64,000 nt of DNA from Cyclobacterium amurskyense (GTDB lineage: Bacteria; Bacteroidota; Bacteroidia; Cytophagales; Cyclobacteriaceae): contig NZ_CP012040.1 in the NCBI RefSeq assembly GCF_001050135.1, forward strand, positions 5,101,001 to 5,165,000. The letters run 5' to 3'. Below the pieces are notes generated by a model, which ran no database searches, was not told the origin of the DNA, and saw only the letters and a program-made list of their open reading frames with translations. The position numbers and the translations under genes are program-made. Shown piece after piece: positions 9,121 to 17,956 of the stretch (position 1 is the stretch's first letter; the number at the start of each line of letters is the position of its first letter).

Positions 9121-10440
9121 TTAAAGGGGTACACCAATAAATTTGGCTTTATTGTTTGGCCTGAGTACAAACATTATATAGGCCCAATTCTGATTGCTTT
9201 TAAGGCTGCCATTGTTCTGAGCATGTTTAAAAGTATCAGAAGCAATGAATTGACTGTAACCAGCTTGAATGGAAACGGACTCACTGATCACCTTGCCTAC
9301 AGAAAGGTCAATCTCCGAACCAAATCCCTTGTCCAATTCGGGCCCACTGTAAAGTTCCTCGAGCATGGTTGCAGTACTGGCAAAGTGATGATAATCCCCC
9401 TGAATCCAAAAGCCAGCATCAAAATTGTACCTGGTTCTTAAGTATATGTCCCTCAAACCCCGTGAGTTAAAGTGATTGCCTACATAGAACAAATCCATAA
9501 AACCATTAAAAGAATGGTTGGTACCATATAGTGGTGCGAATGACTTGTTTTTCTGCTGGCTATTTGTTGGTGTTCCACTTAATAGTTCAAAGCCAGCTGT
9601 GGCGGTATATTTAGAGCCTGTCTCCTTGTTTTCGGTAAAAGTCTGGGTTATATGTGCACTTATATCGTACGCAGAGGTAGACCTGTTTAAAACATCTTTA
9701 CCAAACTGATAATATAAATAAGCAGAAAGCTTTGTTGTGGGAAGGTTGTATTTTAGGGTTGGCAAGGCCAAAGTTTGTAAGTAACGAATTCCTTGACTAG
9801 TATAGTTGATATTATTTGTTTCCTGATACTGTCTGCCATCGTTCCAAAAGAGTAGGGCATAGTTGAACTTACCAACGGTGTTTTCATATCGGGCAAACTG
9901 TGCTGCTTTGTATTGATTGGGTGTTGTGAATAGATTGTCGCTAATTTTTTGGCCATCTTGGTTAAAACCAAAACCAAAATGCAATTTGGCTTTTTCTTTT
10001 TCATACTTCATCAAAGCAAACTCATGCGATCTGGCCTGAAGGGCCCAATCCAGGTTGCCTAGGAATCTTGCATTGTCATAATTTAACTCTTGCCTTCCTA
10101 GTTTTAGTTTCCAGTTTTCCCCAAAATTAACTTCAGCCCAAGCCTCATGCACTGACAAATAATTGTCTGAAATATTGGCGGTAGAACTGCTTCCCCAGGT
10201 ACGAACATCCTGTATGCTCATGAAAAAATTTAGGCGATCGATCTTATAGTTCGCTTGAATTCTCGCTCTGTGGGCTATAAAGCCAGCAGGATCGGCATTC
10301 TCATTTATTAATTTGTTGTATCCGTGACGGTATTCGCTTCGGACAAGCATTTGCCCATCAATTGAAAATTGGGCAAAGCTGTGCTGTTGGGAGCAGAACA
10401 ATAATAGTAATGCTCCCATTATAATAATAGAACTTTTCAT
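9121..10440 (-). CDS. Outer-membrane beta-barrel protein, alginate-export/porin type
   Basis: The 439-residue product has a signal peptide ending near HSFAQ, followed by amphipathic beta strands throughout, for example SIDGQMLVRSEYRHG and NWKLKLGRQELNYD. The GRQEL motif and overall layout resemble the alginate_exp-like porins often found beside nrfHA in Bacteroidota. It probably forms a channel, perhaps for nitrite or another small anion; the substrate is inferred only from position. It lies 23 bp downstream of nrfA and 9 bp upstream of the CcsB half, which supports a single operon. Confidence 0.8.
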   Translation of the reverse strand: MKSSIIIMGALLLLFCSQQHSFAQFSIDGQMLVRSEYRHGYNKLINENADPAGFIAHRARIQANYKIDRLNFFMSIQDVRTWGSSSTANISDNYLSVHEAWAEVNFGENWKLKLGRQELNYDNARFLGNLDWALQARSHEFALMKYEKEKAKLHFGFGFNQDGQKISDNLFTTPNQYKAAQFARYENTVGKFNYALLFWNDGRQYQETNNINYTSQGIRYLQTLALPTLKYNLPTTKLSAYLYYQFGKDVLNRSTSAYDISAHITQTFTENKETGSKYTATAGFELLSGTPTNSQQKNKSFAPLYGTNHSFNGFMDLFYVGNHFNSRGLRDIYLRTRYNFDAGFWIQGDYHHFASTATMLEELYSGPELDKGFGSEIDLSVGKVISESVSIQAGYSQFIASDTFKHAQNNGSLKSNQNWAYIMFVLRPNNKAKFIGVPL

Positions 10441-10463
10441 AATGGTGGAATTTGTTCAGTATT

Positions 10464-11957
10464 TTATTTGATACTGACTGTTTTAATTTCTTTTTTTGCT
10501 TCTCTGGCTTTTCCTTCCTTGAGCCATTTAGGGACAACTTGCTCAAGGAAATCCTCCTTAGCAGCCAAGTCTTTTTCTATATCAAAGCCGATATAAGCTT
10601 GCAGGGCATCCTTGGAGGTGAAATCAGGCATTTCCACGGGTTTGTTATGACCTAGATCAGCCAATAATCTAGCGAGCTCAATTCTGGCTTCTTGAATGAT
10701 TCCTGTTGCAGAGGTTACAATTCTGCTTGTCTCAAGTGGCGCATGAAAAGCAGCACCATGAGAGGCTACAGAATAATCCCATCTCCACTGCGCATGGCGA
10801 ATACCTTGTTGGATATTGTTCATCTGATCTTGGGTAGCACCCAATTCCCATGCTTTTGCCGCTTCTATATGCGCCATGGCTATCTGCCTTTGGAGCTTGG
10901 ACGTACCTTCTTTAACCTTTCCCTGTCTTTCATAGACATCTGTGATCAAATCGTCTACTTTTTCCCTATGGCAAACAAAACAACTGTTTTCAACATTGCT
11001 TAAAGGAGAGCCAATATTGTGGTTAGTGAATTTCTGACCTCCCTCAGATTCGTAGGGCATATGGCAGTCTGCACAACTTACGCCTCTATTACTATGTACA
11101 CCCATTTTATAGATTTCGTAATCGGGATGTTGTGCTTTCAACATTGGTGTTTTGCTCAATGGGTGGGTCCAGTCAGAAAACTCAGCTGCATCATAATAAG
11201 CCTCGGCACTTTCCACATCCATGCCATCTTTCCATGGATACGTAAGGTAATTGGCATTCTCTGCGCCAGGTTTCTTCTTGTCGAAATAATATTCTACATG
11301 ACATTGGGCACAAACCAAGGAACGCATTTCTTGGTGAGAGGCTTCGTTGATGTCTTTACCCATGGCCTCATACGCTTCTATAAGCGCTGGCCTTGTCACC
11401 GAAAGTTTCATCGTTTCTGGATTGTGACAATCGGCGCAGCCAATAGGATTGATTACTTCTGCTCCCAAGTCAGAAAATTTTTGACTGTAATACTCTGTTA
11501 CACCCATTTCCTTCATTAATCTTGGTACATCAGGACTTTTACAGGTCCAGCAAGTACTTGGCATTGGACCTTCACCAGCATTCCTAGGAGCACCTGTTCT
11601 GAGTGTTTCGTTAATGTCAGAAATGGCATGATTGTGCCCCTTAGGTGAATTATAATCTTTACTGAATCCATAACCTGCCCATAGAATAACCATTTCCGGC
11701 TCAGCCCGAAGCATGTCTTTATGTCCACTGGTATTGAACATACTATGAAAAGTGGTATCCTTGGTTTTCATATAAGACTGGTATTGCCTTGGGAAATTCA
11801 ATCCCCAAACAGAATCTCGGGGCTCGATTCCTTCAATTTCAACCTTTGGTTGATAGGCAAACCTGGCTTCAGATTTACGGTCTAAAATATTTACGGCCAA
11901 ATAGGCCAAAAAGAATACAATTACTGCCGTTGCTAAAAAGAGAATCCAGTTTTTCAT
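10464..11957 (-). CDS. nrfA: Ammonia-forming pentahaem cytochrome c nitrite reductase NrfA
   Basis: NrfA reduces nitrite to ammonium with six electrons in the periplasm. All five haem sites are present: the diagnostic active-site CWTCK (Cys136-Lys140) and four CxxCH motifs at about residues 174, 216, 295 and 326. Catalytic-region residues are recognisable in CAQCHVEYYF (Tyr and calcium-site region) and in MGVHSNRGVSCADCH (active-site His). An N-terminal helix (ILFLATAVIVFFLAYLAV) acts as signal or anchor. The 497-residue length is normal. The frame is intact, although its electron donor gene nrfH 11 bp upstream and the maturation gene ccsBA downstream each carry a lesion. Confidence 0.97.
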   Translation of the reverse strand: MKNWILFLATAVIVFFLAYLAVNILDRKSEARFAYQPKVEIEGIEPRDSVWGLNFPRQYQSYMKTKDTTFHSMFNTSGHKDMLRAEPEMVILWAGYGFSKDYNSPKGHNHAISDINETLRTGAPRNAGEGPMPSTCWTCKSPDVPRLMKEMGVTEYYSQKFSDLGAEVINPIGCADCHNPETMKLSVTRPALIEAYEAMGKDINEASHQEMRSLVCAQCHVEYYFDKKKPGAENANYLTYPWKDGMDVESAEAYYDAAEFSDWTHPLSKTPMLKAQHPDYEIYKMGVHSNRGVSCADCHMPYESEGGQKFTNHNIGSPLSNVENSCFVCHREKVDDLITDVYERQGKVKEGTSKLQRQIAMAHIEAAKAWELGATQDQMNNIQQGIRHAQWRWDYSVASHGAAFHAPLETSRIVTSATGIIQEARIELARLLADLGHNKPVEMPDFTSKDALQAYIGFDIEKDLAAKEDFLEQVVPKWLKEGKAREAKKEIKTVSIK

Positions 11958-11968
11958 GACACTTTAAG

Positions 11969-12597
11969 TTATTTATCCTTCGATAATTTCATTGATTTTT
12001 TAAGCCATTCAGGAACAATGCTAAGATCCGAAGGACTATATTCTTTAATGGGTTCTATTTGTGCACCAACTGCGGAGAGACTTCTTACTCTACCATGAGG
12101 CACTTCACGATGACATTCCCAGCAGGTTCGGTCCGTTCTGTTTTCCTGGTGGTTGTCTACAAAAGCTGCTGTTTTGGCGTCTGTAACCTGGTCCTGATGG
12201 CACCTAATGCAATTGTCTTGAATAACAGTGATGGAAGGGGGTAAGGCCCTGATCACCTCCGGTTCGGCCCTGGCTGTAAATATGAAGCATGATAAAGTCC
12301 ATCTTTGGCCTTGAAAAAGTATTTATTAAAAACATTGTCATGTGGAACATGGCAGTCATTACAATGGGCTACCTCCCTATGGGAACTGTGCGTCCAGGTA
12401 ATGTATTGTGGTCCCATAATATGGCAATTGACGCAGGCCTGAGGGTCATCCGATAAATAAGAAGTGGCATTGCTAATGTCCAGCAAGAAAAATCCCAAAC
12501 CAACGATCAATGCTACCAAAAAAGTAGCTCCGGTCCTCCAATGCCATGGAGGTACCAGACTGTATTTAAATAAAAAACGCTTGATATTGACCTTCAT
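11969..12597 (-). pseudogene. nrfH: Cytochrome c quinol dehydrogenase NrfH, frameshifted
   Basis: NrfH anchors NrfA and passes it electrons from menaquinol. The 5' part (12253-12597) has the membrane helix TFLVALIVGLGFFLLDI and haem motifs CVNCH (55-59) and CNDCH (79-83), then shifts frame and stops after HASYLQPGPNRR. The 3' part (11969-12256) carries CIRCH and CWECH, completing the four haems. Reading on from HAS in the other frame gives IFTARAEPEVIRALPP, the expected continuation, so one base is missing near 12283/12284. The 3' frame could start at a GTG overlapping the upstream TGA by 4 bases, but a haem fragment without signal or anchor would not function. Confidence 0.85.
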
Positions 12598-13272
12598 AGC
12601 CCTCGCTTTAATTGGTAATCAAAAATAAGCCATTTGTATTTATAGAAACCTGAGAAAAGTCAGTTTTGAACCTGCTTTTTGCCTATACTTTGACCCGGTA
12701 AAAGGCCATTCAAGAAAATCATGATTTAATAGCAGCAAACAATTGGTCATTTGAAATAAATCTTTCAATTGTCTACTTTAATTCTAATAAGATACAGATA
12801 ATCATTGATTCTTAACTCTTTTAACAGAATTTATAACTGTTAAACAATCATTATTTTAAATCCCCTACCATTAGGTAATCTAAAAATTTAATTTTTAAAC
12901 TTTTACATAATTTTAATATTATGCTATTCCCCCAAACCTTTTGTGTAAAACTTATTTATCCACCAATCTAAAAAGCGTAAATTGATTATTAATCGATGGA
13001 TTATTACGGTATCTTAAATGGTCTCGAACCAAATACATTACAATCGAAGAAATAAAATCTGAAGTAGTTAATTTTCGCGAAGTCTGTCACTGATAGCCTA
13101 GGGAAGTGGATACAGGTTGGATGAGAGTCTGTTGCTCATTTAGAGTTAGAGGTAAGGTTAGGTTCGGGGCATTTCTTTAATCACCAGTATTTTATTTCTA
13201 TCCGTTTCCATTTTAAATTATCAATAAATTAAAATAAACCAGTTGACCTAGATTGCAAATAGCACCTCTAAT
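12598..13272. other. Divergent intergenic region between nrfH and the ECF sigma gene
   Basis: No gene is seen in these 675 bases. They should hold the promoters of the nrf operon (leftward) and of the ECF sigma gene (rightward). An imperfect palindrome ATTGATTATTAATCGAT lies at 12981-12997 and could be a regulator site, but it is far from either start. Confidence 0.5.
12620..12627 (-). promoter_or_regulatory. Possible -7 element for the nrf operon
   Basis: On the minus strand the sequence reads TATTTTTG, matching the Bacteroidota TAnnTTTG -7 box, 23 bases upstream of the nrfH ATG. No clear TTG -33 element is seen at the right distance. Confidence 0.3.
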
Positions 13273-13911
13273 ATGCCCAATAGCCCAAAAAATACCATAT
13301 TGTTCTCATTAATTGCTAATGGCGATAAAAAAGCATTTGACAAGTTTTTTGCTATCTATTACAATCGTTTGGTTAGCTTTTCTAATCATTTTTTGAGCGA
13401 TAGGAGTTCTGCTGAAGACATCGTATCTGAAGTTTTAACAAATCTTCTTATTGAGAAGGAGCGTATTTTTAGACTGAAAAATTTCGAAGCTTACCTTTAT
13501 ACCGCTGTCAAAAATAAATCTTTGACCCTATTGGCCAAGTCGAAAAGAGAGTTGAAGATTGATTGGACAATTGATTCGGCCCATTGTAATCAAGAGGTAA
13601 TTACACCTCAGGAACTGTTGGAAGAGCAGGAATTGGGTGATTTTATCAGTAAGGTAGAAGAAAATCTTCCGGACAGAAGAAAAATGGTATTCCGGTTAGC
13701 ACGCCATGATGGTTTAACTTACAAACAAATTGGTGAAATCATGAATATTTCGGAAAGAACCGTTGAAGTGCATTTGAAGCTAGCTATACAATGTTTTAGA
13801 AAAGAAATTTCCTCCTTTTTAAATAAAAAAGAGATTCCTTTAAAAATTCGAAGACGAAAAATTGTTCCCATGACTCCTATATTTTTATTATTTGCCTATT
13901 GTTTATTTTAG
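13273..13911 (+). CDS. RNA polymerase ECF sigma factor, FecI-like
   Basis: The 212-residue protein has the two usual regions. Sigma-70 region 2 (FDKFFAIYYNRLVSFSNHFLSDRSSAEDIVSEVLTNLL, residues about 22-60) binds core polymerase and the -10 element. Region 4 (LTYKQIGEIMNISERTVEVHLKLAI, about 155-180) is the helix-turn-helix for the -35 element. A basic and then hydrophobic tail ends MTPIFLLFAYCLF. FecI-like factors are released by FecR when a TonB-dependent receptor binds substrate. The nearest FecR gene is 6.6 kb downstream with three genes between, an unusual separation. It probably drives the following haem-protein and SusCD genes. Confidence 0.92.
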   Translation: MPNSPKNTILFSLIANGDKKAFDKFFAIYYNRLVSFSNHFLSDRSSAEDIVSEVLTNLLIEKERIFRLKNFEAYLYTAVKNKSLTLLAKSKRELKIDWTIDSAHCNQEVITPQELLEEQELGDFISKVEENLPDRRKMVFRLARHDGLTYKQIGEIMNISERTVEVHLKLAIQCFRKEISSFLNKKEIPLKIRRRKIVPMTPIFLLFAYCLF

Positions 13912-13951
13912 ATTACGGGTTTTTAGGCTTCCATTGGTTATATTGATATTG
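13911..13951 (+). promoter_or_regulatory. Conserved TTACGGGTTTTT motif, copy 1
   Basis: TTACGGGTTTTT, an 18-base stretch ending TGGTTATA, four bases, then TATTG. The same pattern without gaps recurs at 20204-20246. It begins at the ECF sigma stop codon and lies about 200 bp upstream of the haem-protein gene. It may be an ECF-dependent promoter or leader element; this is inference. Confidence 0.5.
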
Positions 13952-14151
13952 GGAATAAGCGAATCACCTACTGTGGCATTTTAATAAGAAAAGGATACGT
14001 AAAAGCTAGAACATACCGGGTATTGCAATAACCTCTTTTAAAGCTTTTATTTCGGGCCCTGTGGAAGAAAATGTCTAGTGGTATGATTAAAAGGATTTTC
14101 CACCATTTATATTGCTTATTCCGGATTTGATTGAGTATTAATTTCTAAAAT

Positions 14152-16476
14152 ATGAATATCCGACAGCTTGTATTAAGTTTATTTTCCCTTATTCCCCTCT
14201 TTATCTATCAGGCTTGTGGTACAAAAGATGGGGCTCAAGGGGAATTGATATCTCAGGGCATTGCAGATCAAGTCAGTTACAATTTTCATGTACGTCCAAT
14301 TTTATCCGACAACTGTTATGCTTGTCATGGACCTGATGCGAATAAAAGAGAAGCGGACTTAAGACTGGATATAGAAGATGAAGCATTCGGTGCATTGAAA
14401 GATAATCCTGATGCACACGCCATTGTCCCTGGTAAAGCCGAAAATTCTGAAGTCTATAGAAGGCTAATTTCAGATGACCCCTCCATTAAAATGCCTCCTC
14501 CCGAATCCAACCTAAGCCTCAACGAAAGAGAAATAGAAACGATTAAAAAATGGATCAATCAAGGAGCCGCTTATGAGCCGCATTGGTCATTTATTCCGTT
14601 AAAGGAGGTTAAGTTACCTACTATAGAGGACAGTGACTGGGGCATTAATGAAATTGATAGGTTCATTCTTCAAGCTCAATTGGAAAATGGTTTCCAACCC
14701 AATCCAGAGGCGGATAAGGAAAGTCTTTTAAAGCGGTTAAGTTTTGATTTGACCGGACTACCTCCTGATCTGGAATTAATGGATGCTTTTTTAGCGAATG
14801 AAAACGGTGCAACTTATGAACAAATAATTGAGCAATTATTGACCAGTCCAGCTTATGGAGAAAAAATGGCTGTGTACTGGATGGATATTGCCCGCTTTGC
14901 CGATTCTCATGGTTTTCAGGATGACAGTTACAGAAGTCAGTGGCCATGGCGGGATTGGGTAATTCATGCATTTAACACCAATATGTCCTATGATCAGTTT
15001 ATAACCTGGCAAATTGCCGGTGATTTGTTACCAAATCCAACAAAAGAACAGCTCTTGGCGACCGGTTTTAATAGAAACCACAAGATTACAGAAGAAGGTG
15101 GCATTGTGGATGAGGAATACAGGGTCATGTATGTCACAGACAGGACGAATACCTTTGGCAAAGCACTAATGGGAATAACCATGGAATGTGCCACCTGTCA
15201 TGATCATAAATACGACCCTATTACCCAAAAAGATTATTATCAACTTTATTCCTTTTTCAACAACGTTCAGGAAAGGGGTATTGAGTCGGTTGTTGGAGGA
15301 CCTGAAACCTATGCCAAAAAGCCTTTTATGCACATAACCGATGAGGATGTGCGTTCCATTTTATCCTTTGTAAACAAGAAGGATACAACTGAATTGATTG
15401 TTTCAATAATGGGTGATATGGAGGAAAGTAGAAATTCCTACATTCTTGAACGTGGTTCCTATGAAGTCCATGGAGAAGAAGTATCAGCAGGTACACCAGA
15501 ATCTATTCTTTCCTTTGATTCTGGATTTGAAAAAAACAGGCTTGGATTGGCCAAATGGCTTTTCGATAAAAACAACCCCCTCACAGCAAGGGTTTTTGTA
15601 AATCAGATATGGCAGGAGATTTTTGGAAGGGGCATTGTTGCTACACCTGGTGATTTCGGTATGCAGGGCGAACTTCCAAGTCACCCCGATTTATTGGATT
15701 GGCTCGCAATGGATTTTATGAAGAATGGTTGGGATGTAAAGCATTTGGTAAAAAAGATGGTTACTTCAGCTACTTATCGTCAATCAGCCGTCCTTAGTGA
15801 AGACAAAAGGAACAGAGACCCAGAGAACATATTCCTTACAAGGGCACCTAGGGATAGGCTGAAGGCTGAGTTTATAAGAAACCTGATCCTTGCCAGTAGT
15901 GGACTTTTAAACAAAGAAGTGGGGGGACCTAGTGTGAAACATTATCAGCCTTCTGGTTTATGGGAAGGGGCCACCTCAGGAAGAGGGATTTTATCCATGT
16001 ACAAGCAGGACCATGGAGGAGACCTTTACAGAAGGGGTTTGTATACCTTTATCAAAAGGACAGTACCACCACCTTCAATGACTTTATTTGATGCGAGTAA
16101 TCGGGATCAGTGTGAAGTGGAAAGATTGATTACAAACACCCCGTTACAGGCCTTAGTCATGTTGAATGACCCGACGATGTTAGAAGCTTCAAGAGTGTTA
16201 GCGGCCAGTTTATTGAAAGAAAATAGTGATGCAACCAAAAAGATAGAAAAAGCTTTTAGATCCATCGTCTGTAGGTATCCGGAGGAAAAAGAATTGCTTG
16301 TATTGAACAAGTATTACGAAGGCCAACTGCAAACGCTGTCTGAAGAGGTTGCATCAGAATTGCTACAGGTAGGAGAGTACCCGCTGGATAAAAGCCTGGA
16401 CAAGCTGTCATTGGCTGCTATGATGCAGGTAATTAGTACGATATATAATTTGGAAGAGTCAATTGCAAAAACTTGA
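14152..16476 (+). CDS. PSCyt1-DUF1549-DUF1553 c-haem protein, copy 1
   Basis: The 774-residue exported protein begins with a hydrophobic leader ending in a possible lipobox (FIYQAC, Cys22). Domain order matches planctomycete-type cytochromes: PSCyt1 with haem site CYACH (55-59) and a distal MPPP motif, then DUF1549 (residues about 165-370) with a second CxxCH (CATCHDHKYDP, 346-350), then DUF1553 (about 500-750, RVFVNQIWQEIFGRG and LTRAPRDRLKAEFIRN). The biochemical role of this family is not established; the haems suggest electron transfer or oxidative chemistry in the periplasm. The DUF1501 gene starts 1 base after its stop, and the pair recurs at 26792-30599. Confidence 0.9.
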   Translation: MNIRQLVLSLFSLIPLFIYQACGTKDGAQGELISQGIADQVSYNFHVRPILSDNCYACHGPDANKREADLRLDIEDEAFGALKDNPDAHAIVPGKAENSEVYRRLISDDPSIKMPPPESNLSLNEREIETIKKWINQGAAYEPHWSFIPLKEVKLPTIEDSDWGINEIDRFILQAQLENGFQPNPEADKESLLKRLSFDLTGLPPDLELMDAFLANENGATYEQIIEQLLTSPAYGEKMAVYWMDIARFADSHGFQDDSYRSQWPWRDWVIHAFNTNMSYDQFITWQIAGDLLPNPTKEQLLATGFNRNHKITEEGGIVDEEYRVMYVTDRTNTFGKALMGITMECATCHDHKYDPITQKDYYQLYSFFNNVQERGIESVVGGPETYAKKPFMHITDEDVRSILSFVNKKDTTELIVSIMGDMEESRNSYILERGSYEVHGEEVSAGTPESILSFDSGFEKNRLGLAKWLFDKNNPLTARVFVNQIWQEIFGRGIVATPGDFGMQGELPSHPDLLDWLAMDFMKNGWDVKHLVKKMVTSATYRQSAVLSEDKRNRDPENIFLTRAPRDRLKAEFIRNLILASSGLLNKEVGGPSVKHYQPSGLWEGATSGRGILSMYKQDHGGDLYRRGLYTFIKRTVPPPSMTLFDASNRDQCEVERLITNTPLQALVMLNDPTMLEASRVLAASLLKENSDATKKIEKAFRSIVCRYPEEKELLVLNKYYEGQLQTLSEEVASELLQVGEYPLDKSLDKLSLAAMMQVISTIYNLEESIAKT

Positions 16477-16477
16477 T

Positions 16478-17932
16478 ATGGAAAAGGAATTTATTGAGCA
16501 CGGATTAAACCAAAATCGAAGAAAGTTTCTATCAAAAATGAGTTTGGGCCTTGGAAGTGTGGCTTTAGGTTCCTTATTAATGCCCAACTTATTTAAAGGA
16601 ACAGGAAGCATTGAAAGTGAACTGGCTGCTGCAATTCCTGATTTTGCCCCAAAAGCAAAACGGGTGATTTACCTTTTCCAGAATGGAGCACCCTCTCAAT
16701 TGGAATCCTTTGATTACAAGCCAAAATTGACAACAATGTTTGGGCAAGATCTTCCTGAATCCATAAGGGGAGACCAAAGGTTAACGGGGATGACAGCCAA
16801 CCAGTCATCTTTCCCATTGGTAGGCTCTTTCTCTAAATTCAACCAATATGGTGAATCAGGGGCATGGATAAGTGACCTGTTTCCCTATACCTCAAAGATT
16901 GTAGATGATATTTGCATTGTGAGGTCCTTACATACAGAAGCCATTAACCATGATCCGGCACTCACTTTTTTCCAAACAGGTGCCCAGCAAGGCAACCGCC
17001 CTAGTATGGGAGCTTGGTTGAGTTATGGTCTTGGGAGTGAGAACAACAACCTCCCGGCATTTACGGTGTTACTTTCCAGAGGCATTGGGAATGGTCAGGG
17101 AGTCTATTCCAAATTATGGACCAATGGGTTTTTAGATTCTGTTCATCAGGGGGTTCAATTTAGCAGTGGGGAGGATCCGGTATTGTACCTTAAAGATCCC
17201 AAAGGCATGAAAAGGTCTGAAAGGAGAAAAATGCTAGACAATTTAGCAGAGCTCAACCACATGTCTTTCCAAAAATTTGGAGACCCTGAAATTAGTGCCA
17301 AAATCCAACAATATGAGATGGCTTACAGGATGCAAACCACGGTTCCAGATATCATGGATTTGTCTAAAGAACCAGACAGTGTAATCAAACTCTATGGTCC
17401 GGATTGCTTGGTTCCCGGGACCTATGCCGCCAATTGTTTATTGGCCAGAAAGTTATCTGAAAGCGGAGTTCGTTTTGTGCAATTGTACCACCAGGGCTGG
17501 GACCAGCATGGCAACCTTCCCTATGAAATCACCCAACAGGCCAAGGATGTAGATCAGGCTTCAGCAGCTTTGGTAACTGACCTAAAGCAAAGAGGTTTAT
17601 TGGATGAAACCCTGGTGATTTGGGGTGGAGAGTTTGGCAGAACCAATTATAGCCAGGGAAAACTTACCGAGGACAATTATGGAAGAGACCATCACCCAAG
17701 GTGTTTTAGCATCTGGATGGCCGGAGGAGGAATCAAACCAGGTGTTGTTTATGGAGAGACAGATGAGTTGGGATACAATGTGATTAAAAACCCAGTACAT
17801 GTGCATGATTTTCAAGCTACGGTATTGAACCAATTGGGATTAAATCATGAAAAGTTAATTTATAAGCATTTGGGAAGAAGGTTTAGGTTAACCGATGTTT
17901 CTGGGAAGGTAGTTAAAGACATATTGGTATAA
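16478..17932 (+). CDS. Tat-exported DUF1501 protein, copy 1
   Basis: The product (about 484 residues) has a twin-arginine leader (NRRKFLSKMSLGLGSVALGSLLMP) and so should be folded in the cytoplasm, possibly with cofactor, and then exported. DUF1501 belongs to the alkaline phosphatase/sulfatase-like superfamily; visible conserved stretches include YLFQNGAPSQLESFDYKP, NHDPALTFFQTGAQQGNRPSMG, WGGEFGRTNYSQG and GRDHHPRCFSIWMAGGG, rich in Asp/His metal-type residues. The true substrate is unknown. The ATG at 16478 is preferred to an upstream in-frame TTG because copy 2 begins with the same MEKE sequence. It is translationally close to the preceding DUF1553 gene. Confidence 0.92.
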   Translation: MEKEFIEHGLNQNRRKFLSKMSLGLGSVALGSLLMPNLFKGTGSIESELAAAIPDFAPKAKRVIYLFQNGAPSQLESFDYKPKLTTMFGQDLPESIRGDQRLTGMTANQSSFPLVGSFSKFNQYGESGAWISDLFPYTSKIVDDICIVRSLHTEAINHDPALTFFQTGAQQGNRPSMGAWLSYGLGSENNNLPAFTVLLSRGIGNGQGVYSKLWTNGFLDSVHQGVQFSSGEDPVLYLKDPKGMKRSERRKMLDNLAELNHMSFQKFGDPEISAKIQQYEMAYRMQTTVPDIMDLSKEPDSVIKLYGPDCLVPGTYAANCLLARKLSESGVRFVQLYHQGWDQHGNLPYEITQQAKDVDQASAALVTDLKQRGLLDETLVIWGGEFGRTNYSQGKLTEDNYGRDHHPRCFSIWMAGGGIKPGVVYGETDELGYNVIKNPVHVHDFQATVLNQLGLNHEKLIYKHLGRRFRLTDVSGKVVKDILV

Positions 17933-17956
17933 TTTAGATTGGCAAATTTCCTATTT

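Noticed and set aside
11019..11519. 166-codon frame on the plus strand opposite nrfA
   Set aside because: It is antisense to the conserved haem motifs of nrfA, and its translation (Cys/His-rich by mirroring) has no family resemblance or ribosome site.
12253..12256. GTGA overlap in nrfH read as genuine translational coupling of two proteins
   Set aside because: Neither half would form a functional NrfH; the amino acid continuity across a one-base deletion explains it better.
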